Origin: Gemmata massiliana
GTDB lineage: Bacteria > Planctomycetota > Planctomycetia > Gemmatales > Gemmataceae
NCBI RefSeq assembly: GCF_901538265.1
Contig: NZ_LR593886.1
Span: forward strand, 8,143,738-8,207,737
Length of the DNA stretch: 64,000 nt
Reading direction: 5' to 3'
This document shows, piece by piece, positions 58,897-64,000 of this stretch (its first letter is position 1; each line of letters begins with the position of its first letter). Made by a program: the position numbers and the translations under genes. The notes below the pieces were generated by a model that had not been told where the DNA came from, searched no databases, and saw nothing but the letters and a program-made list of their open reading frames with translations.

Positions 58897-59699
58897 CCGA
58901 GCGCGAAGCCTTCGTGCAGAAGATCTGCGAGGCCCCGGCGGATGATACGGCCCGCTTGGTGTACGCGGACTGGCTCGACGAGTACGGGGACGAGGCCGAT
59001 CACACAAGGGCCAAGTTCATTCGGCAGCGTTACCCGGCCGCAGTGATCGGCTTGTCGCGCCAGCCCAGGCCCGCGGCTCGGCCTTGGGCCACATACGCAC
59101 GCGCGTTGTTCGCGGGCGTGGTGCCGCGGGCCTGGGCGACTTGGCTCGTACCGTCGCCGGGATCACCAGTGTGGAATCGCTGGTGGAAGAACCGAACGTG
59201 GTCCGAGATGTGCCGAAACCAAGAATTCGACTCGCACCGACCGCCCCTCGTCCTCGCGCTCCGGCACGGGTTCGCGTCTTGCATCGGCCTCGACCAGCGC
59301 CGGTTCCTCAATCACGCCGGCGCCCTGTTCCGAGCCCAGCCGATCGAGCACGTGTCACTGCTGGGGATGCGTTCGACGCCCTCGTCCGAAGGAGCGCTCT
59401 GGCAGCTCTACTCGCCCCGAACCTACGGCTACTCGTGGGCCATCAAGGAACCGATCTACCGGTACCTCACCGGTGGAACGATCAGCCCGAACGTTGTTCG
59501 CCTGGGTACGGACAGCCACATGAACTACCGAAAGTACCCCACCCGAGCGGACGCCCTGGTTGACCTATCCGACGCATGCGTGGCGTTCGGGCGGGGGATG
59601 GCCGGGTTACCGCCGCTCGTAAACCAGGATGGGCAAACGGCAACCCAAACGGCCCCGAGGCCCAATCACGAGCCGAACGCACCAGAAGCGAACTCGTAA
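58893..59699 (+). CDS. TIGR02996-domain protein
   Basis: 268 aa from the GTG at 58893. The start EREAFVQKICEAPADDTARLVYADWLDEYGDEADHTRAKFIRQRYPA is a textbook Gemmata repeat-companion domain. The remainder (residues 60-250) is not recognised and contains no leucine-rich repeats like those often linked to this domain. It overlaps the previous gene by four bases. Confidence 0.8.
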   Translation: MTEREAFVQKICEAPADDTARLVYADWLDEYGDEADHTRAKFIRQRYPAAVIGLSRQPRPAARPWATYARALFAGVVPRAWATWLVPSPGSPVWNRWWKNRTWSEMCRNQEFDSHRPPLVLALRHGFASCIGLDQRRFLNHAGALFRAQPIEHVSLLGMRSTPSSEGALWQLYSPRTYGYSWAIKEPIYRYLTGGTISPNVVRLGTDSHMNYRKYPTRADALVDLSDACVAFGRGMAGLPPLVNQDGQTATQTAPRPNHEPNAPEANS

Positions 59700-59715
59700 G
59701 GTCGCCTCGTGAGCG

Positions 59716-60426
59716 TCACTGGAAGGTAAACGAATCCGTCAAGACCTTGAGCAAATCCTGGGGCGGTTCGCCGGCGGTGGCCACGTGGAGGATCACAAAC
59801 CGCGTGCCAGTCGCGGTGACGTAATACACTTGCCGCTTTGCCTGCTCCTGACAGTCGCGGGCTTCCTGTTCGGCCCGCATCTGCGCGAGGGCCGGGTTAT
59901 CCTTTGGTGGTACCGGGATCGGAGTGGCCGGCTTCTTCTTGAGCACCACCCGGAGCGCGGGGCGCCCGCCCAACGTGACGGGGCTGCGCTCGATCACGGC
60001 GTACAACGTGTCGAGCGAGCGGCTGAACCCCTTGAGCCCAGCGAACAAATCGTCCGCTTTGGTACTGACGGGCACACCGGCCGGAGGTAGCAGGGAGTAC
60101 GTGTGTACTTGCGGGTCGTTGGGATCTCGAACCTGATGCGTGAACGCGGTCGGCTGGAGCTCGCGCCCACCCGCCCGAGACAGGTCGATCGTCTGGATCG
60201 TGCCGGGCAGGAGCACGCGGAACCCACCGGTCGTATCCCGGGCTTCAAACCAGCCGGCCGGGACGCCCCCTGTTGGAGAGCCCGTGCCGGAGTTCGATGG
60301 CGTCACAGGCGTCGGGTTGGGAGCGGGTTCGGCGGGTTCCGACTTGGGCTTCTTCTTGCAACCAACAGCCGTGACCACAACGAGCGCAAGCACCGTGGCG
60401 CGGCCGATGAACCGTGGAGAGGGCAT
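59716..60426 (-). CDS. lipoprotein, unknown
   Basis: 236 aa. Lipobox VVVTAVGC (Cys23), a Pro/Ser linker, then a beta-rich domain (GFRVLLPGTIQTIDLSRAGGRELQPTAFTHQVRDPNDPQVHTYSLLPPAG...) ending VYYVTATGTRFVILHVATAGEPPQDLLKVLTDSFTFQ. The ending resembles periplasmic 'DcrB/PsbP-like' folds that finish with a solvent-exposed helix and 'S(F)xF'. No partner is evident. Confidence 0.6.
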   Translation of the reverse strand: MPSPRFIGRATVLALVVVTAVGCKKKPKSEPAEPAPNPTPVTPSNSGTGSPTGGVPAGWFEARDTTGGFRVLLPGTIQTIDLSRAGGRELQPTAFTHQVRDPNDPQVHTYSLLPPAGVPVSTKADDLFAGLKGFSRSLDTLYAVIERSPVTLGGRPALRVVLKKKPATPIPVPPKDNPALAQMRAEQEARDCQEQAKRQVYYVTATGTRFVILHVATAGEPPQDLLKVLTDSFTFQ

Positions 60427-60742
60427 TCGGGCCTCCGTACTAAGGGCGATTCAAAGGCTACACGTTAAATACATCGTTGTCGAGAGTGCCCTCCGCGGGC
60501 CGAGATACAGTCCGAACTGGTGGTCTAACAATGGCGCCCCGCTCTCAAATTACGGGCGGGTAATGCTTCTTCGAGTTGTGCACCTTTTTTGCGAGACCGG
60601 GCTCCTAATCGACCCGTGCGAGGGTGGCTGCAGTTCACGGCTACCGATCTGAAGGCCATCGGTGGGAAGAAGAGGTAGTCGCGCCCGTGTCCGTTGGGTA
60701 ACTTGGCTACTCAATCGCAATACTCCAACCGGTTCCGAATAA
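60427..60742. other. divergent intergenic region
   Basis: 316 bases between the lipoprotein (minus) and a small membrane-anchored protein (plus). No gene or strong promoter was recognised. Confidence 0.4.
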
Positions 60743-61141
60743 ATGGAGTCGCTCGTGAGGCTTTCGCGGCATTGGTTCTGGATCGCTGCCGCTCTTTTGA
60801 TGCTCCCGGTGGGTTGGACGGCTGGCCGATTGTCGAGGGCGCCCGACACCGACCCAACCGGCCCGCCCGCGTCCCACAGCTTAGAAGAACTGTGCCGGGA
60901 TGAATTTAATGACGGGTGGCGAGTCCTGCACGCACCGGACCGGCCTGGCCCGTATGTGCGGCGCAAGCCGCCAGCCCTCTACTACCACCCGCCCGAAGGG
61001 AAGTCCGTGGTCCGCTTGCACGACACTGCGGGAGCGGTTGTGTGGGAAGAATGGACCCGGCCAGGTGTGAGCTACCACACGCTGGAACTGGAGACGACAG
61101 ACGGACGGCTGGCGCACGGGCTATTGGTGCGGTCGGATTGA
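60743..61141 (+). CDS. membrane-anchored hypothetical protein
   Basis: 132 aa. One N-terminal helix (HWFWIAAALLMLPVGWTAGRL), then a soluble Pro/Trp-rich domain (PPALYYHPPEGKSVVRLHDTAGAVVWEEWTRPG). No family was recognised. Confidence 0.5.
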   Translation: MESLVRLSRHWFWIAAALLMLPVGWTAGRLSRAPDTDPTGPPASHSLEELCRDEFNDGWRVLHAPDRPGPYVRRKPPALYYHPPEGKSVVRLHDTAGAVVWEEWTRPGVSYHTLELETTDGRLAHGLLVRSD

Positions 61142-61147
61142 GCGAGA

Positions 61148-61633
61148 GTGTTACACCGAACATTTTCGCACTTCGTTTCGACGCAGGCCGCTGTGATGGC
61201 TTCCTCGGACAGCCTGCGAACACCTGTCATGACCGACGAAACCGCACTCACCGCGAAGCTACTCTTCGAGTCAGACTCAGGGTTCCGTTCCTTCGTTCAG
61301 TTATGGGACGAGAACCGACGCCCGGACCCGCAGTTGATCGATTACCTCTTGGACCGCGGGATGGAGCCGCAAGCCGCGTGCGTGCGCTGGTGCGTGCAGC
61401 GGCCCGATATGGAAGTGTGGGCTCCGGTTTATTCGTTAGGGGAACGCGACGGATTCTGTGGTCCCTATCCGGGGCGAATGGAAGCGGGTTGGAGGTTCAC
61501 TGCGTGCCCTGAAGAAACCAGAGACAGGAATCACGAAGTTCCGAGTGAGAGAGTAGAAGGCAGTTTTCTGGAAGGTGGAACCCCCATCGAAGCCATCCTC
61601 GCTCTCTTGGATGCGTGGAAGGAGTCGCAGTGA
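61148..61633 (+). CDS. hypothetical protein, 161 aa
   Basis: The start is uncertain: Met17 (61196) or Met28 (61229, MTDETALTAKLLFES) may be the true one. FRSFVQLWDENRRPDPQLIDYLLDRGMEPQAACVRWCVQRPD and the ending TPIEAILALLDAWKE resemble small Gemmata accessory proteins. No function is known. It is the last gene before the right attachment site. Confidence 0.45.
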   Translation: MLHRTFSHFVSTQAAVMASSDSLRTPVMTDETALTAKLLFESDSGFRSFVQLWDENRRPDPQLIDYLLDRGMEPQAACVRWCVQRPDMEVWAPVYSLGERDGFCGPYPGRMEAGWRFTACPEETRDRNHEVPSERVEGSFLEGGTPIEAILALLDAWKESQ

Positions 61634-61865
61634 GCGACCACAACGCCCTTTCAGCCGACGTGCAAGTTCATCCCCGAACTCGCGGGACACGCGGGCAATA
61701 TCTGGTAACTCGATCACCCTTTTGGGGCGGTAGTAATTACTACCGTTGGGGTCGATTTTAGTGAACTATTGGGGGCGTTGAGAGTAACAGGCAATCGAAC
61801 AAAATGCAGTAATTCCTAGGCGTTCGCAGCCATTTTCGCGATCCGCTCAAAACGCGACGCCAGCA

Positions 61866-61903
61866 TTATGAGACCAGGCGTCTTACTCGTTAAACGAACG
61901 GGG
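61866..61903 (+). repeat. attR core, 38-bp direct repeat (5' half of a D-type tRNA-like unit)
   Basis: Identical to 31421-31458. The sequence to its left is not tRNA-like, so this is only the half unit left by integration. Four bases to its right starts the next tRNA-like unit. Confidence 0.8.
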
Positions 61904-61906
61904 CAG

Positions 61907-61978
61907 CGCACCGGGACGGACTTGCACCGTCTTCTCCGCCCTGACTGGGCGGCATCTTACTCCGTAGACGACCGGTGC
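61907..61978 (-). tRNA. tRNA-like unit E (anticodon GUC)
   Basis: All stems pair: acceptor GCACCGG/CCGGTGC, D stem GTCT/AGAT with loop ACGGAGTA (this copy has GG), anticodon stem CCGCC/GGCGG with loop CAGTCAG, T stem GACGG/CCGTC with loop TGCAAGT. The anticodon is GUC (61943-61945), but position 33 is A, not U. No CCA is encoded. It ends 59 bases before the ATG of the next gene on the other strand. Confidence 0.6.
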
Positions 61979-62037
61979 CGTTGAACCGAACTCCCGTCCG
62001 ACGTGTCCCTCTCTCGAACTCGCGCGGAGGACACCTC

Positions 62038-62883
62038 ATGACCGACGACGAACTCGCGTTCATCCGGGCCGCGATCGCGGAACCCGACGAAGACACGATC
62101 CGCCTCGCGTACGCCGACTGGCTCGACGAACAGGGCGACGCAGTGGCCGCCTCGCGCGCCGAGTTCGTGCGCCTCCAGGTCCGGCGCTCGCGCCTGGACG
62201 TCTTCGACCCGGAGCGCACCAACTTACTCGAACAAGAGACCGCGTGCCTCCAGAAACACAAGCGCGACTGGAACGGGCGCGTTCACCGGTACCTCACGCG
62301 CGCCAAGTTTCCGGGCAAGGTGGACGCCCGCCGCGGACTCATTCGCGGTTGGAACTACCACCGCGGGATGATCGCGCGCGTGACCGCACCCGCAGAAGCA
62401 CTGACGACGCACCCGGATCTGATGTTCGCGCTCGGCCCGGTCGCGCACCTGCATTTGGCGACGTGGCCGGCCGCAGGTTGGGAACCCCAGGTTGTGCGCC
62501 AACTGGCGGAACCTCTGTCCCGGCTCAAGATCGTCTCGTTCGCCGGAGCAACTTGGACCCATCCGCCACTGAGCGTCGCGAGCCTGGAACCGTTCGCCCA
62601 GGTTCCGCTCCTCGACTTGCGAGCGGTGACAGTCGACAGAATTACGTTGGAACTTCTCGCCCGCACTTGGTCGGGGGTAACATCGCCGATCGTGTTGTAC
62701 CGCGCGACCGTTACCACCACGCGCACCGAACGGTGGGGCGGGCGAGCGTACCAGGTTCAGGATTCGCGCCTGGAAGTTCGCGTGATCGACCCGCACAAAA
62801 AGTGGGACGCCCTCCGTCTCGAATTCGCGGACCTCACCGGAGAAGTTCTTTCGCCCGTCCCTTACCAGGGCACGCGGCGGTAA
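62038..62883 (+). CDS. TIGR02996-domain protein
   Basis: 281 aa from the ATG at 62038, chosen because GGAGG lies seven bases upstream. DDELAFIRAAIAEPDEDTIRLAYADWLDEQGDAVAASRAEFVRLQVRR is the Gemmata companion domain. The rest has irregular leucine-rich-like segments (LIRGWNYHRGMIARVTAPAEALTTHPDLMFALGPVAHLHLATWPA...; PLLDLRAVTVDRITLELLARTW), as usual for these proteins. It overlaps the convergent SDR gene by 22 bases. Confidence 0.8.
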   Translation: MTDDELAFIRAAIAEPDEDTIRLAYADWLDEQGDAVAASRAEFVRLQVRRSRLDVFDPERTNLLEQETACLQKHKRDWNGRVHRYLTRAKFPGKVDARRGLIRGWNYHRGMIARVTAPAEALTTHPDLMFALGPVAHLHLATWPAAGWEPQVVRQLAEPLSRLKIVSFAGATWTHPPLSVASLEPFAQVPLLDLRAVTVDRITLELLARTWSGVTSPIVLYRATVTTTRTERWGGRAYQVQDSRLEVRVIDPHKKWDALRLEFADLTGEVLSPVPYQGTRR

Positions 62884-64000
62884 TCCTTGAACAGTACGCC
62901 GGACGCCGGTTGCCCGCCCCCGATACCGGTAAACACCGGGTCGAGGATGCGGGCCGCAGCGTCGGTGGCGTCGAGCGGAATGCGCCCGCCGGTCGCCGCA
63001 AACTGCTCGGCCGCGGGCACGGCAGATTGCACCGAGAACCAGCCCGGATCGACCGCCGTCAGGAACACGCGGTCCGCGACGAACTCCGGCGCGGACGTGC
63101 GGACCATCATGTTCAGCCCGGCCTTCGCCATGTTCGTGTGGGGGTGGCGCCCGTTCTTTTCACTCGCGAACTGCCCCTCCACCGCGGACACCATTACGGC
63201 GAATCGGTCGCGCGGCGGTCCGGCACGAAATAGAGGCCGCAGCGCCCGCAAAAGTAAGAACGGTGCGAGACAATTCACCGCGTGAACTTCGACCAGTTCG
63301 ACGGTACTCACGTCTTCGTGGGCCAAGCCCCAACTGTTTTCCGCGCGCAAATCCAGCGGTTCACCGTCTGGAGCCAGTTGCCCTTGCGGAAACGCTTCGA
63401 TGACCTCGTCGCCAGCAACGAATGGAAGGAGCGCGAGTTCTGCGTGCCAGTTTGCATTTGGGGGCGTCGCATCCAAAGCGGGAAGCAGTGCGTCCGAATC
63501 CGCAACCGGAGTGAGCATTTCGCGCGCGAGGGTGGACAGACTCGCGCGCGGTTCCCGTTCGCCCGCAACGAGCGTGTGGTAGTAAGCGGGCGGGCGGCGA
63601 ACTGTTTGTGCGGCATTCGCCACAAAGATATCGAGGCGCCCCACCTGCTGAGCGAGCGATGTCGCGAACCGCTCGACCACGGCCAGCGCACGCAGGTCCA
63701 ACCCCACGAACCGGAGCCGCCCGGCCCATTCTTCTGCGTCCGGCTCGGTCGCGAACCGGCGCGCCGCGTCCTTTGGGAACCGCGTGGTCGCGACGACGTC
63801 CGCGCCGGCACGCAGTAGCTTCAGAACGGTGTGATACCCGGCTTTGATCCGCCCGCCCGTCACCAACGCCGTGCGTCCGCGTAGATCGGCCGTCTGGTTC
63901 CGCTTGGCGAAGTTCAGTTCGGCGCACGCCGGGCACAGCGAATCATAAAAGTGGTGCGGTTGCTCGAACTGCGCCTTGCAGACGTAACACGTGACTCCGC
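62862..64000 (-). CDS. short-chain dehydrogenase with N-terminal zinc ribbon (5' end outside window)
   Basis: The frame is open to the right edge of the window. At its start CYVCKAQFEQPHHFYDSLCPACAELNFAKRNQTADLRGR is a zinc ribbon (CxxC...CxxC). The SDR domain follows: LVTGGRIKAGYHTVLKLLRAGADVVATTRF (a GxxxGxG-like cofactor loop reading GGRIKAGYH), LDIFVANAAQT (NAA motif), VNCLAPFLLL and a C-terminal DPGWFSVQ. The usual Tyr-x-x-x-Lys appears as HTNMAKAGLNMM, with the Tyr missing. A Zn-ribbon/SDR fusion of this type occurs in several bacterial genomes; its substrate is unknown. Confidence 0.8.
   Translation of the reverse strand, partial: GVTCYVCKAQFEQPHHFYDSLCPACAELNFAKRNQTADLRGRTALVTGGRIKAGYHTVLKLLRAGADVVATTRFPKDAARRFATEPDAEEWAGRLRFVGLDLRALAVVERFATSLAQQVGRLDIFVANAAQTVRRPPAYYHTLVAGEREPRASLSTLAREMLTPVADSDALLPALDATPPNANWHAELALLPFVAGDEVIEAFPQGQLAPDGEPLDLRAENSWGLAHEDVSTVELVEVHAVNCLAPFLLLRALRPLFRAGPPRDRFAVMVSAVEGQFASEKNGRHPHTNMAKAGLNMMVRTSAPEFVADRVFLTAVDPGWFSVQSAVPAAEQFAATGGRIPLDATDAAARILDPVFTGIGGGQPASGVLFKDYRRVPW

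Larger units (their letters stand above)
31421..61903. mobile_element. integrative element flanked by a 38-bp tRNA-like-derived direct repeat
   Basis: About 30.4 kb between exact 38-bp repeats, with a tyrosine recombinase at the left end and an excisionase-type HTH gene 1.2 kb further in. Joining the left and right flanks at the repeat rebuilds a tRNA-like array (D followed four bases later by the next unit) with the same spacing as units A-B. Cargo is mixed and partly decayed, and no complete phage structural or conjugation module was recognised. It is best described as a genomic island. Confidence 0.72.

Overview
The window is about 65% GC and reads as a planctomycete chromosome of the Gemmata type (family Gemmataceae). 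The evidence is: several proteins with the Gemmata 'repeat-companion' domain (TIGR02996, core YADWLDE); an exported giant protein with the N-terminal motif LEAIEDRVVPS; a PEP-CTERM-like surface protein; HEAT-repeat proteins; and an ECF-sigma/kinase-like remnant. No rRNA, CRISPR array or complete insertion sequence was seen.

Left part, 1-27.5 kb: ordinary chromosomal genes. In order: an RND-efflux adaptor lipoprotein (minus); a minus-strand signalling group (RedB-like thioredoxin protein, hybrid histidine kinase with two receivers and an HPt, CxxC-tailed response regulator); a plus-strand ABC-exporter operon (large exported membrane protein, ATPase, ABC-2 permease, HEAT protein); a split ThDP-dependent decarboxylase (alpha/beta, minus); an esterase, a single-domain receiver, a DHDPS-family lyase, a thioredoxin-like secreted protein, and a DegT/StrS aminotransferase that has two palindromic repeat units inserted in frame. 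Next come a Gemmata-type family protein, a 75-aa protein, an HTH/NB-ARC/TPR STAND NTPase with nearly identical 120-bp repeats, an aldo/keto reductase, a GNAT acetyltransferase and a HEAT protein.

tRNA-like array, 27.5-31.5 kb and 61.9 kb: at least four foldable minus-strand tRNA-like units and three truncated ones. They share a D arm without G18G19 in most copies and a T loop TGCAAGT, with G in place of the near-universal U55. The array is broken by a 3.6-kb block (DinB-family protein, membrane protein, TIGR02996-like gene pair, sigma/kinase-like remnant) and by an integrative element.

Integrative element, about 31.42-61.90 kb (30.4 kb): it is bounded by an exact 38-bp direct repeat that is the 5' half of one tRNA-like unit. 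A tyrosine recombinase sits 125 bp inside the left end, and an excisionase-type HTH gene follows. Cargo: a decayed primase and small zinc-motif proteins, a frameshifted SRAP gene, an IS3 fragment, a 2487-aa RHS protein with a HINT domain and a ParB-like toxin tip plus a probable immunity gene, a DUF6941-like gene, a PEP-CTERM-like protein, a sugar transferase, ArsR and RHH regulators, a SWIM zinc-finger protein, and a chain of small start/stop-overlapping genes of unknown function. Intergenic regions of the element carry many perfect palindromes and hairpins.

Right flank, 61.9-64 kb: another tRNA-like unit, a TIGR02996 protein, and a zinc-ribbon/SDR fusion running off the window. The most unusual items are the tRNA-like array used as an attachment site, the repeat-interrupted aminotransferase, the STAND protein, and the RHS toxin/immunity locus.
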